In this document: in pieces, positions 36,381-48,270 of the stretch | How positions within the stretch are numbered: position 1 is the stretch's first letter | Layout: every line of letters begins with the position of its first letter | NCBI RefSeq assembly: GCF_023159225.1 | Contig: NC_063168.1 | Span: 64,583,398-64,647,397, forward strand | Source: Perognathus longimembris pacificus | Lineage: Eukaryota > Chordata > Mammalia > Rodentia > Heteromyidae | Direction: 5' to 3' | Length of the DNA stretch: 64,000 bases | Translations under genes and position numbers: made by a program | Notes under the pieces: generated by a model | Told to the model about the DNA's origin: nothing | Database searches by the model: none | What the model saw: the letters and a program-made list of their open reading frames with translations, nothing else

Positions 36381-36572
36381 TTAAAAGTGAAAGTGACGAG
36401 CAGCTACCAGTGGCATGGAACAACCAGAGAGGAGAACAAACAGTTCCTGAGACAGATAAATGTTCCCATCACAGAGGAAGCCCAATTCCCAGCCCAAAAT
36501 GGAGCTGAATTCCATACCCAGCTCCGCCCAGGAGGCTGCCCCGCCCAGGAGGGAGGAACCTCCCCCAGGCAA
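36381..36572 (-). other. Antisense ORF in L1 copy B 5'UTR
   Basis: 63 codons encoding GGGSSLLGGAASWAELG, then YLSQELFVLLS. It matches the same antisense frame in copy A (4877-5365), differing at about 7 of 55 residues. A second antisense block at 35829-36041 (VCFRCTECGVLC) also has a counterpart in A (4526-4789). Confidence 0.35.
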
Positions 36573-37649
36573 GCGACTCTCAGCCAGGTAAACCAGGCCA
36601 GAGGCACCTCGCCCTGCTGAGTCTACAGGCTATTCTAAGCCAGGCATTAAAGGCCACGGCCCAATAGCAGACAGGAGGAGCCACGGTTCCTGAGACTGTT
36701 CACGTCCACCATCTACAGAGGATGCCCAAGGCCTACCTGCAAGCTGTGGAAACCACAGAGACTCAGAATTTCACTAACAGGGGAGGAGGGTCAGAGAAGA
36801 TCCACCCCCTGTGAACTGAAAGCAAGTCAAACCAGCCAAGCAGCAAAATAGACTTCAGACCATTGCAAGGAGACCAGAAACTGTAGAAAGCCCACCCAAA
36901 CAAGGAAGACTCCATTTTTTTCTCAAATATTTTTTAAGCTTTCTTTTTTATTTTATTTTATTTTTTAATATTTTCATTTTGGAAACGTCGTTGGTTTTTT
37001 CTTTATTTTACATCTTTACCTGTTTGTTTTATCAAGTTTTTTTTTTTTGGTTGTCCGTCTTTCTGTTTTGTTTTTTTATTTTTATTTTTTTAAAATAATT
37101 TTTCTCTGTTTGGTGCATCTGTCTTCCAGTATTTTTTCTTTATTTCTCTCTTTGTATTCTCTTTCTTTAAAAATTACTTTCCTATGAATAACACCCCCAC
37201 TCTTTTCTACTAACTCTCCTCTGTCTATCATTTTAACCTTGTTCTTTCTACTGATTCCACTCTTCTCCACATTTCCCCATCAATGAAAACTAAACCAAAA
37301 TCATCACCGCCACCTCCATACATTTTACTCTACACTTTTTACTACCTCTAACCTACCCTCCTGACTTACTTCCAGGACCTCCAGATTCATTGACTCCTGG
37401 TTATTGGATAGAGGGTATTCCTGCTTAATCTGAGTGAATCAAAGGGGTTCATAGAGAAAGCCAGTCCAAAAAGAACTTAATATAAGAAAAAGAATTGCTC
37501 ATAAGGTTGTAAGAATAAATAAGTAACTACTGAATACAGGGCTCAGGATCGGTTGTTATATTGAAATTGTATTCTTTAGGAACACCAAATCTAATTTTAT
37601 ATACAGGTATACAAGGTATCCGTGTATAATTGAGAACTTCTAAGATTTA

Positions 37650-37748
37650 TGGTTTTTGAGGCTATTGCAAAAGGAGTTGCTTTCCTGATTTCAGCCTTGG
37701 TCTTCGGGTCGTTAGCGTAGAGAAAGGCCGTTGATTTTTGAGGGTTTA
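37650..37748 (-). repeat. Inverted copy of an ORF2 segment at the L1 copy B deletion junction
   Basis: Its reverse complement matches ORF2 of the same element at 38959-39056. Positions 37650-37696 are an exact 47-bp match to 39010-39056. The other half (37697-37748) differs at about a quarter of sites and keeps CpGs that the direct copy has lost. Confidence 0.92.
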
Positions 37749-40600
37749 CAAGCCAAACCTCAAGTCAATAGAGGGAAGTAAATTATTAAAATCAAATTAG
37801 AATTAAATCAAGTAGAGACAAAATAAAAAAAACCATTGAAAGAATCAAAACAAAGAGTTGGTTCGTTGAAAAAGTCAACAAGATAGACCCCTAGCAAACC
37901 TGACTAAAAAACCAAGGCAGCACACTCAAATAAACAATATAAGCGATGAAACAGGTTACATCACCACAGAAACAACGAAAATTCAAAATGCAGTAAGGGA
38001 CTATTTTCCAAACCTTTATGCCAACAAATTCGAGAACTTGAAAGACATGGTTTATTTCCTAGAAAAAATTCTTATCCCCAAACTCAACCAGGAAGATTTA
38101 AAACTTCTAAACTGACCCATATCCAGCATTGAAATAGAAACGGCAATAAGTGATCTCCCATCCAAGAAAAGCCCAGGTCCAGACAGATGCAGAGCAGAAT
38201 TCTAAAAGGCCTTCAAAACAAGTCACACCAATATTTCTCAAACTCTTCAATGAAATTGAAAGAGAACATTCACTCTCAGACACATTCTATGAAGCCAGTA
38301 TAACCCTCATCCCAAAACCAGGCAGGGACTCATCACGGAAAGAGAACTATAGACCGATTTCCTTGATGAACATAGATGCAAAAATTCTCAAAAAAATTCT
38401 GGCCAATCAACTTCAACAGGTCATCAAAAAAATCTTACACCACAATCTAACTGGATTCAACCCAGGGATGCAATGTTGGTTCAATATATATGCAAGTCAA
38501 TTAATGTAATCCACTACATCAACAGGAGCAAGGTTAAGAACCACATGGTTATATCACTGGATGCGGAAAAGGCTTTCAATAAAATCCAGCACCCATTTAT
38601 GCTAAAAGCCCTGGAAAAACTGGGATTCCAGGGAACACTCCTGAATCTAATCAAGGCAGTTTATGACAAACCAACAGCAAGTATAACATAAATGTTGAAA
38701 AACTAAAGCCATTCCCTTTAAAATCAGGAGCAAGACAGGGATTTCCACTCTCTCCCCTCCTTTTCAACATAGTACTAGAATTTCTAGCCAGTGCAATTAG
38801 GCAAGAAGAAAATATAAAGGGAATCCAAATAGGAAAAGATGAAGTTAAACTTTCTCTCTTCGCAGATGACATGATCCTATACCTAAAGAACCCCATAGAC
38901 TCTACCCCCAAGCTACTAGAGCTGATCCAAAACTTTGGCAAAGTAGCAGGATATAAAATAAATCTTCAAAAATCAATGGCATTTCTATATGCTAAGAACT
39001 GAATGCCGAGGCTGAAATCAGGAAAGCAACTCCTTTTGCAATAGCCTCAAAAACCATAAAATACCTAGGAATTACCTTAACCAAAGAAGTGAAAGACGTC
39101 TATGATGAGAACTTTAAAAACATGAAAAATGAAATTAAGACAGAACTAAGGTAATGGAAAAACCTCCCATGCCCCTAGATTGGAAGAATTAATGTAATCA
39201 AAATGGCAATATTGCCAAAGGCTATGAACAAATTCTATGCCATACCCATTAATATCTCCACACGATTTTATAATGAAATACAGGAAGCAATCCAGAAATT
39301 CATATGGAACAATTAAAGACCCAGAATAGCAAAAACAATCGTAAGCAGAAAGAACAGTGCTGGAGGAATTGCAATACCCAACTTCAAGCTGTATTATAAA
39401 GCTATAGTAATAAAATCAGCTTGGTATTGGCACTGGAACAGGCCTGAAGACCAATGGAACAGAATTGAAGACCCAGAAAAGAACCCACAGAATTACGCCT
39501 ACTTAATCTTTGATAAAGGAGCTAAAAAATAGCCTGGAAGAAAGATAGACTCTTTATCAAATGGTGCTGGCAAAAATGGTTCAACACATGCAGCAAATTA
39601 AAACTAGATCCTTATATATCACCCAGCACCAAAATCAATTCCAAATGGATCAAAGACCTTGAAATCGAAACAGATACCCTGAAAACACTAAAGGAAGAAG
39701 TAGGAGAAACACTTAGGCTCCTTGGCACAGGATGGAACTTCCTTAACAAAGACCCAGAAAAGTTACAAATCAAAGAAAGTTTGGACAAATGGGACTGCAT
39801 CAAACTGCAGAGCTTCTGCACGACAAAGGACATAGCTCACAAGATAAACAGAAATCCCACAGATTGGGAGAAGATCTTTATAGGCCATACAACGGGCAAA
39901 GGCCTCATATCTAAAATATATGCAGAACTAAAAAAATTGCCTTTTTCCAAAATAAAACCCCAAAGACCCAATAGCCCCCTCATCAAGTGGGCTAAAGACT
40001 TAAAAAGAGACTTCTCTGATGATGAAATGAGAATGGCCAAGATACATATGAAAAAGTGCTCTACATCACTGGCCATAAAAGAAATGCAAATCAAAACAAC
40101 ATTGAGATTCCATCTCACCCCAGTAAGAATGTCATATATCAAGAAAACTAACAATAACAATTGTTGGAGGGGATATGGCCAAAAGGGAACCCTACTTCAT
40201 TGTTGGTGGGAATGTAAACTGGTTCAGCCACTCTGGCAAGCAGTATAGAGATACCTCAGAGGGCTAAACATAGAGCTTCCCTATGACCCAGCAGCCCCTC
40301 TTTTGGGTATCTACCTAAAAGACCACTAACAAGAACACACTAAAGCCACCAGCACAACAATGTTCATCGCAGCACAATTGTCATAGCTAGAATCTGGAAC
40401 CAACCCAGATGCCACTCAGTAGACAAATGGATCAGGAAAATGTTGCACATATACACAATGGAATTTTTTGCCTCCATCAGAAAGAATGACATTGCCCCAT
40501 TTGTAAAGAAATGGAAGGACTTGGAAAAATTATACTAAGTGCAGTGAGCCAGACCCCAAAATATATGGACTCTATGGTCTCGCTCATAGGGCATAATTAG
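37749..40600 (+). pseudogene. L1 copy B ORF2 remnant (reverse transcriptase to C-terminus)
   Basis: Lacks the endonuclease domain and any start. The RT domain shows [20 protein letters not shown], then [20 protein letters not shown]. The catalytic box FADD is intact at 38859-38870 ([15 protein letters not shown]). The C-terminus has GYGQKGTLLHCWWECKLVQPLW, again Tyr where many L1s have Cys. Frameshifts and stops occur near 38205, 38690, 39000, 39150 and 40246. The ancestral end is near 40600. No working protein is possible. Confidence 0.9.
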
Positions 40601-41122
40601 CACAGGTTTAGGAAGTCACAGCAGAGGATCACAAGAGCCCAATAGCTATACCCTTATGAAAACATAAGATGATGCTAAGTGAAATGAACTCCATGTTATG
40701 GACACAATTGTTATATCACTTTTGTAACTACTTTCAACGTGCTATGTGTAACTTCAGCTTCTATTACTGATGATGTTCTTGTATCCCCTTCCTGTGGTTG
40801 TACCTACACTATCTCTGTATCTTTTCTGAGTATATTGGAAACCGTGTATACTGGTATTCGAACTAGGACATTGAAAGGGAATACCAAAATTGAGAGACAC
40901 AGGGTAAAAAAAGATAAACAACTTCAAAAGCAATACTTGAAAAACTGTTTGGTGTAAATGAACTGAACAACTCATGGGGGAGAAAGGGAAAGGGAGAGGG
41001 GAGGGGGGAATGAGGGATGAAGTAACAAACAGTACAAGAAATGTATCCAATGCCTAAGGTATGAAACTGTAACCTCTCTGTACATCAGTTTGATAATCAA
41101 AATTTGAAAAAAATGTGGATTA

Positions 41123-41765
41123 CCCTCCAGTTAAGCAATGTTTTGTTTCAGACATAGTAAGCCAGACCCAAATAAACATAAGTTGATTGTTTTCCTTCAT
41201 TCGCTGTAACTAGAAAGTGCCTATGAATGTACAAGTAAACACATTGTATGGCAAAAGACAAAAAATGCACTTGAACTTGATAAACTACATAGGACTCTGA
41301 ATATTTAGACATTTTCACAGGCAGACCAAAGGAACATATTCTTATTTGAGGATCACAAATGTTTTGTAGCTATGGGCGTATGATCATATAAAATGATATT
41401 GATTGAAATGAACTCCAGGAATTGGAATGAGTGGTTGTATGTTATTTTGCCTCTTGTTCTTTTCCTTTTTGTAGTTGTTTTTTATTTCTGTACTTTCTGT
41501 CTTGTGAGTAAGTTTATCAGTTTGGGGGAGGGTAAAGAAGAGACAGAAATGGTGGGACAAAGGATTAACAAATGCAGCAGTAATACTTACTAGACACTAT
41601 GTTGAAAATGAACTATACAACTTGAGTTGCATAGTTGGTTGGGGGCGAAAAACTGGGAGAAAATGAAGAGGGGACATTGTTTGAAAATAAATGTACTCCT
41701 TACCTGACTTAGGTAACTGTAACCCCTCTGTACATCACCTTTACAATAACAATTCAAAAAAGAAT
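41123..41765 (+). pseudogene. Older L1 3' end (ORF2 tail and 3'UTR)
   Basis: 'agacatagtaagccagaccc' (ORF2 end), ttgattgttttccttcattc, then the 3'UTR: gtactccttacctgacttag, 'taacccctctgtacatcacc' and A-rich end aattcaaaaaagaataaa. More diverged than copies A-C. Similar in order to 11836-12012. Confidence 0.75.
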
Positions 41766-41869
41766 AAACTCTAACCATAAAGTTTAAATAATAAATGCAT
41801 TTTGTTGTAATTGATATTCCCTTGTTCATCATTGAAAGAAACCATGACGAAAGTGAGAAAAGTCATTTA

Positions 41870-42275
41870 TAGTAATCCTATCTAATAAGTACATTGGCCT
41901 AGGATATATAAACTCCTCCTACCAATCAATAAGAAAAAGGTAGATAATAAAGCAGAAAAATACGTAAAATATTTACACAATAGCTTCTTAAAGGAGAACA
42001 ACCAAATAGCTAATAAACAAATTAAAAGTTTCTTATTTTTAAATCACTAGGTATTTGATAAAAGAGGATGTTCAAGAAAGACTACTTGCAATGGGAATGA
42101 GGAAATAAGAGAAGGTAAGAAAGTTCGTGAATAGGAACAAAATGCATCATGTATTATTAACTCATACAATTAAAAAAAGATGCTATAATGGCAAATAAAG
42201 GTGTAAAAATTGTGAGGAAAATAGGAATTAATCAAAATGTAACGCCACCGTAATATGACTAAGGTTCTTATGAAA
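41870..42275 (+). pseudogene. Ancient L1M ORF2 fragment, left part
   Basis: 'ctcctaccaatcaataagaa', then acacaatagcttcttaaagg and atagctaataaacaaattaa. This resembles the region of old mammalian L1 ORF2 just upstream of the 3' end. No open frame survives. Confidence 0.55.
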
Positions 42276-42283
42276 AGAACAGA

Positions 42284-42561
42284 GAAGGGGAAGAATAGAT
42301 GAGGAGAGGAGAAGAGAGGAAAGAGGGAGGGAAGGGGAATGGAAGAAGAAAGGAGGGGAATGGGAAGGCAGAGGAGGAAAGGTAAAGGAAAGGAAGGGAA
42401 GGGAAGGAAATGGAAGAGAAGAGAGAGGAGGAGAGGATAGGAGAGGAGGGAAGAAAGACAAGAGAAAGAAGAGAAAAGACGGGAAGAAGAGAAGAGGAGA
42501 GGATGGGAGGAGGGGAGAGAGGAGGAGAGGACAAGAGAGGAGAAGAGAGGAGAGAAGAGAC
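42284..42561. repeat. ~280-bp homopurine (GGAGA/GGAAA)n tract
   Basis: Almost every base on plus is A or G, with very few pyrimidine interruptions. It lies within an ancient L1 remnant. Three overlapping Ser/Pro/Leu-rich minus ORFs of 132-134 codons are artefacts of it. Confidence 0.95.
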
Positions 42562-42699
42562 TGACCATGTGGTTGTATATATACCAGCACAGGAGGAAAC
42601 TTCTGCAGCTGTCTTGAAATACATTCTTGCAATCACTTTATAATATCTATTGGTGGTATCTACTTCCATTGAATTTATGCATACACAATCTCAGCCATT

Positions 42700-42960
42700 T
42701 CACATCTGTAATTTTCTTACAGAAATATATATATTTGCCCAAAGTTGCACAAAAATGTTTACAACAGAATTATTCATAGTACCATAAAATAAGTATTTAC
42801 TCAAATGGCCAAAAACAGAGAAATAAATGTATTTGTTTATTTATTTATACAATTGAATTATACACAGCAATGCAAATTAATTAACTCAATCTTCATGTAT
42901 GTTTGACTTTCAGACAAAAATTAGCTTAAGAAAACATGGTACTATAGAGTAAATAACTTA
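42700..42960 (+). pseudogene. Ancient L1M ORF2 fragment, right part
   Basis: 'aaaaatgtttacaacagaat' and tattcatagtaccataaaat, then aatggccaaaaacagagaaa and ttatacacagcaatgcaaat follow the order of the old L1 ORF2 C-terminal coding region (MFIAALF, ...WNQ, YYAA). Highly decayed. Confidence 0.55.
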
Positions 42961-42980
42961 TGACTATTTCTTTTATTTTT

Positions 42981-43232
42981 TCCCTATCCTGGGTCTTGAA
43001 CTCAGGGTCCATATGGTGTCCTTGGTTTTTTGTTTTGTTTTTTTGTTTTTTGGCTCAAGACTAGCTCATTACAACTTGAATCACGGCTCCAATTCTAGCA
43101 TTTTTCTCATTAGTTGGACATAAGAATCTCACAGAGTTTCCTGTTTTATCTGGCTTTTTTTGAGCCATGACCCTTAGCTCTTAGCCTACTAAGGAGATAG
43201 TATTAAAGGTGTGAGCCACTGGCACCTGGCTC
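42981..43232 (-). mobile_element. B1-dID-type SINE, antisense
   Basis: 'atcctgggtcttgaactcag' (right monomer end), an internal T/G-rich expansion near 43025, then gagccactggcacctggctc (left 5' end). Confidence 0.75.
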
Positions 43233-46200
43233 ATATGAATATTTTTTTATGTGAAATCAAAGAATAGGCAAAGTTAGGTGGTTGTAAGAGAAAATAGGCT
43301 AGTATTCTATTGCCTCTTAGAGTAGAAGTAACTGTGGTGGACCTTAGGAAGGTTTCAGTTCTGCTAGTGATATCCTTTCTCTGGTTGAAAAATCTTGATC
43401 TGCACACAGTGATAGAGCTATATAAAGATAAAGTGCTGTAAGTTGGCTATGAGTCAGACACAAAGGTGAATTCCTCACCCCCCAAAGAGAGAAATAAATT
43501 CTATTTACCAGAAATTCTATCTGTGACAAAATGGAATTATAACGTGTTCCTAGTCATGGAATAAATCCACACTGAGAAAAAATGGATATAGATTTGAATT
43601 CAGTGGAGAACAATAAGGGAATTCAAAATAGTATGATATTGCTAGTCTGTCTCTGGATTTAGGGATAAGCAAGGTTAACTAGAAATTAGAAGCGCAGCTG
43701 CAGGGTAGTTCTGGTGAAACATCAGTTGAAGAATTTTGCTCTGTTTCTGTATATCACCTATCCACAGACCGAGAAGTCCATTTAAAGAGTGAGCAGTTCA
43801 TGAGGAAAGAAGAATATGTAGGAGACGTAAGGACAGAAGGACTGAATGTGGGGTCTTAAAATTCTACATGGAATGAGATCCAAAATAAGGTGTCAAAAAG
43901 AACAGTTGATGCAATGAATAGTGTCCCAGGCCATGAAACGACTGCAGCCTATAATTTTTTTAAACCAAGCTATTGTATGTTATGACAGAAAATAAACCCA
44001 ACATCTGTCCTAACAGTCCTAACAGGTGCCAGACTTCCTTATGAGTAGTCATAGCTGGCCACATGTACCAGATATAAGAATAGTGAAGAATCTCAACTAT
44101 TCTCATAGTAATATGTGACAAAACTATAATCTTTTATTTTTAAAGGATTATTGGAAAATCTGGCGGTCTTACTTTCCTTCCCAGCCAAAATGGAGTCATA
44201 GATTGCACTCCATTTATGAAGCAGCAGTATGGTAACTTGCAGTACGGGTAGGATTATCATAAATTATGACAAAACTACAACTCTAAGCAAAAGAACAGAA
44301 TGTGTTTGGCAATGGGCTATCCTTGACTTTGTAATCATTTGTTTTAGTTCTAATCTGCACACACCACTAATCTTTCAGCCAAAGAGGCTTGTGAATTAAC
44401 AAAGTTCCACAGTTTATAGATTACATGCATAAACATGTGAGAACTTTATTTGCATTCAGGGTGGGTGGGTATTTTTGCATGCAATGGCATCTATGAGGGA
44501 ATGAGCATAGCTCGTGCTGTCTCAGGGACAATGTGAATGTATGGGTCTACGTACAATGGGCTTAGTTGCTCTCTTTGTCTGTGTGAGGAAGACCTGAGTG
44601 TTACTATGCAGAATTAGCGAATAGAGGGATGATCCCACCAGAGGTGTGTGAACTTACTGCTGACTGTTTAATCTCAATAATCATTAAGGGTGTACCAGAA
44701 AGGGAATCTTGGGGGCATATTGGAGAATAGATCATAGTAAGAAGTCACCAACTCAGAGAGACATGGAAAATAGAGACAGGATACAACCTCCTCCTGAAAT
44801 TAATGATAAAGTGAATGATTTTTTTTTCCAATCTATTGAGTAACACTGGTTTCTTAAGAGTTGTAATCAGAATCAAAAGTCTACAAGGAGGAGGTAGGCA
44901 ACTCTCTCCCAGGAAGTTCTTGGTGTTGTTTCCTTCATTCACTTTGTTGGGGTGCATTGGTGGCCATAGTTCAACTTGTCAGAACCACTGGAGAGCAAAG
45001 ACTGAAGCAGATGGTAGTGCATCAAAGGAAGGTCAAGTTGTACTGGTGGATATGCAGGCTCAAACAAGCCTGTATGGATATATGTATCTGTAGGTTGACA
45101 GAAAGTAGACCATTGATGCTCTACTATGAGGTCAATTAACAGTCTTCATATCTGTGCTTACCTATGGCATTGGATTGATTTCTTCAATAAGAAGAAATAG
45201 CCTTCCATCCTCCTATGAAAGAGATTAGCAATTGGACTTCTTAGGAAGCTTGGAGTCATTTAGAGGGTTAGAAACTTGATGAAAGAACTTCCCAAGAGGC
45301 AAAAAGTGAAGACACAAGGGGGTATGAAGATGATAGGAGTAGAAGCTGTGTAGGGGAGGCGGGGTCTCCAAGCTGAGTGTTACTCGAGCAGTTTGCAGAG
45401 CGTTGGCTGTGTGTGTGATGTTGGGCATGTACACATATGAACACATATTGAATATATAAATTATCAGCACATTTTCTCTGTTGTCAAGTCTTTAGGTGCC
45501 AAGATATAGGTGGTTCTTGGAAGTACTGTGGAGCATATGCTGTGTTATTCCACCATCTGTAGCCAGCTCTTTGGACCAGAGTCTGTTGCTTTGCTTTGGG
45601 GCAAGAAAGAAAAGAAATGAGCAGATTTCTCCCTCATTTATGTCTCTTCTTCCCCACTCAATCCTGTGACTAATTCCAGTGGCTTTGGTCCACATTCTTT
45701 CTGGGGTACACTTGAAGTTTGATCATTCACAATTAGAAAGCCTGGCTCTGTCATCATCTATAATTAGAAAATTCAACCCAATTCAATCAGCAGTTGTAGA
45801 AGCAACTCTATTCTCTGCAATGTATGCAAACTCTTTCCTAATACATCTTGTAGTTTGTTCTTTCTTAAGGGCACATGAATGTCATTCTCAGCTTCAATTG
45901 CCTTCCCAGCCTGGTTGGAGAAAAATAGCTAGAGACTGAATATGGTCAGGGTCTACACATGGCATTGTAAACCAAACCGAAACCATTTAGTTAGAAACAT
46001 ACTACTACCTCAGGACCTAATGCTGCCTACTTGGCTTCCCATCTCATTATAATTATGCAGCTATGTTCTTTTATCCCTATCACTTAGATGTATAGGAAAT
46101 TACACTAAACTGCCACTCTTGGGTGCTGAGTAAGTACTGTTGTCACCCTGGAAGAATGAGAAGCTTAGATACCCCTCCTTCAGTCTCATAGCCCACCAAA

Positions 46201-46600
46201 CTCTCTAGCCCTTGAGGTCTTATTCTGCCTTTTTAAATACCACAATTACTCAAGGTTTCCTGGCTGAATAATAGAAAGATATTGCTATTTGTCCTCTAAA
46301 AGTTAAAGACTTACAAAATATTTATATGGGAACTGTAAAGGGGAAAAGTAGGGCATAAAAGGGGTGGGACAAAACCTACAATTTGTTAAGTTATACAAAA
46401 TAACTTTCCCCAGATGGACTTGGCTATCCCAGTTTTTCCAATCCAAAACTATCTTCAGTGACACAGGGAATAAATAAATAGATTTCCTAAGACCTTGGCC
46501 AGCCTTGCGCTGCCGTCTCAGGAGAATTTCTCCTACACTCCAGGGGACATTGCTGATTCATAGTGCTTCATTTTGGGAGTTTGAAAAGGGCAATCAGATG
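43233..46600. other. Mostly unique DNA, no exon recognised
   Basis: The longest stretch with few repeats. Includes an octamer motif (44448-44455) and ORFs of 60-92 codons with no recognised domain. An intron or intergenic region is equally possible. Confidence 0.4.
44448..44455 (+). promoter_or_regulatory. Octamer motif ATTTGCAT
   Basis: An exact POU/OCT octamer within unique sequence. A single 8-mer occurs often by chance, so function is unproven. Confidence 0.3.
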
Positions 46601-47300
46601 TTACACTGCATGATTTTTCATTTCCATGCTCACATGAGGGCTACATGAAGTGCATTGAGTGAGATGACCTCCAGGCTTTGTCCTGTCTGCATCTCCCTCC
46701 TTAGGATCCTACCTCCCATCACAATTTGAATTTTCAGGCCACACAGCTTCCAGTGGCTTTCCCTGTGTCTTCAGGATGGTTCTGGCTCCACCAGACTTGG
46801 AGTTGGGAGCCATATTGTGTAACGAAGTAATTAATTACTGTGTGGGACATCGTTAATGATTCAGTTGGTCACATGAGAAGAGTCATGAGATGGAAAAGTT
46901 GAAGCACCACTTGTGGGATGATAAGATTCATTCTACTCTTGACTATCTCTTGGTTGCCATGACAACACCATGGCTATAGGGCTGTATGACTGTGTGAGGG
47001 GTTTGCAGGGATGAATTTGTAGCTGCCTTTGGGAGTCATTTCTGATCCTCAAGAATTCCCCACACTGGGGTCGTACTTTCTTGGCGCTCCTGGATAAAGA
47101 AGGAGAATATGAAATTTGCGTTTTGAAGCTATTGCTTTGTGCAGTTCAAAGGCACACCCTCATGCTGGGTAACAAGGGTCTGGAATGTAGAAGATAATAT
47201 AGATTCTTTGCTGCTGACCACTTGCATTAGAGGCGGAGTAAACTTGGGCTTCAGAGTGCTAAGTCCCTTTAAGCCCCAGTTAGCTTCCTGTGTGAATACA
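46600..47300. promoter_or_regulatory. Candidate regulatory element
   Basis: Unique, GC-richer sequence clustering a homeodomain-type 'gtaattaattac' near 46827 and an RFX X-box at 46953-46966. No CpG island, TATA or exon is seen. The cluster is suggestive only. Confidence 0.3.
46953..46966. promoter_or_regulatory. Near-palindromic RFX X-box
   Basis: 'gttgccatgacaac' matches the palindromic X-box GTTGCCATGGCAAC with one substitution. Confidence 0.45.
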
Positions 47301-47829
47301 GGGTGTGGAGTAGAGTATAGCTAACCCTCTTTGCTAGGCTTGTACTAGTGGTTCCCCAAATGAGTCTTGCTTGCTTTTCATGTTCATATATCTGTTTGAA
47401 CACTATTCCTTATCCCAATCAAGGAGAACTCCCACAAGGTTCCAATTCCAAACAGGAACATGGATTATAAACAATTATTTTTGATAATTCTGTGATGATG
47501 ACAGGCATATTGAGTGTCCTGCTCAGTTATGGGTTCTTTATCTCTTACCATGTCTGTGTTTCAGAACATGTACAGTTTATGTGCGTGTTATGTACATGAA
47601 CGAGTACAGTTTATTCACCTCCATTCCTTGTGTGAGAATTGGGAGAAATGTTCTGGTAGGCGTTTTGAAAGTCAGAAAAGAAGGACATGTGAGGTGGTCC
47701 TAGAACAGAGTCTAAGGTGGTTGGCAAGTGATGGTTGCAAAGCATTAATTAATTGCACTCAGTTCTGTGAGAAATGCAGGTCAGAATTTGACCCGAAATG
47801 AATTATTCCATGTATAGAAAAGAAGGAAA
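47301..47829. other. Unique DNA, no gene recognised
   Basis: Holds a 95-codon ORF (47514-47801), Cys-rich (8 Cys) but without a known spacing pattern. Confidence 0.35.
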
Positions 47830-48270
47830 TTAGACACTCAGAGACATTCTAGAGTATAAGAGAGAACTAAATGGAAACCAAGATACTAGAAATGGGGAGA
47901 TGTGAAAGAGTGCAAAACATCGCCCCAAATGATAACCAGCCAAGGATGGAATGCTGGATGCAGATGATTTATCAAAGCCCTCGTAAAGATTCCAACACTC
48001 ATTGGTCTGATGGAATTCCCTGTGAAAATTCTCCTTTGAGCAAGCTCTAAGGTGTTCACTTGTTGACATGGACAGGGGACAGATGCCATGGTAGTACAGG
48101 GGAGGAGAGGCAAGGTTAGGCAGCAGGGCCGGCACAGGTGCTTCAGTACAGAGCCTTTGGTAAAGTAGGCCTTCTTTCTCTCCTTGAAATGTCAGTTCCA
48201 TATCGCTAGAGGCATGTACAGCACCATTTCCAAGTTGAGTGACGTCAGTGGAGAAGATGACTTTAACCAT
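47830..48270 (-). CDS. Hypothetical ORF, 146 codons, outside repeats
   Basis: The longest ORF in the window not explained by a repeat. ATG at 48270-48268 has a good context (A at -3, G at +4); TAA at 47832-47830. The product begins MVKVIFSTDVTQLGNG. There is no signal peptide or clear domain, and two Pro/Leu-rich patches. A palindromic CRE (48240-48247) lies inside its first codons, which argues for DNA-level function at least as much as coding. No flanking splice sites or paralogue were identified. I do not recognise a family; a chance ORF or a decayed exon are both likely. Confidence 0.15.
   Translation of the reverse strand: MVKVIFSTDVTQLGNGAVHASSDMELTFQGEKEGLLYQRLCTEAPVPALLPNLASPPLYYHGICPLSMSTSEHLRACSKENFHREFHQTNECWNLYEGFDKSSASSIPSLAGYHLGRCFALFHISPFLVSWFPFSSLLYSRMSLSV
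48240..48247. promoter_or_regulatory. Palindromic CRE (TGACGTCA)
   Basis: An exact full cAMP-response element with its CpG intact, rare in CpG-depleted mammalian DNA. Confidence 0.45.

Larger units (their letters stand above)
35738..41114 (+). mobile_element. L1 copy B, 5'-intact but internally deleted and rearranged
   Basis: Starts 'ggacttccaggaagacgg', carrying about 100 bp of 5' sequence that copy A lacks. The 8-bp duplication 'gtggatta' is at 35730-35737 and 41115-41122. The 5'UTR (35738-37649) is followed by a 98-99 bp inverted ORF2 piece (37650-37748). ORF2 then resumes at 37749, so about 2.2 kb (ORF1 and the endonuclease part of ORF2, A positions 6259-8466) is missing. The rest of ORF2, the 3'UTR G-rich tract (about 40977-41015) and an A-rich end remain. 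Non-autonomous. Confidence 0.93.

Noticed and set aside
42170..42669. Three overlapping 132-134 codon minus ORFs rich in Ser/Pro/Leu
   Set aside because: Produced by the homopurine tract; no stop codons can occur in pure CT sequence read in most frames.
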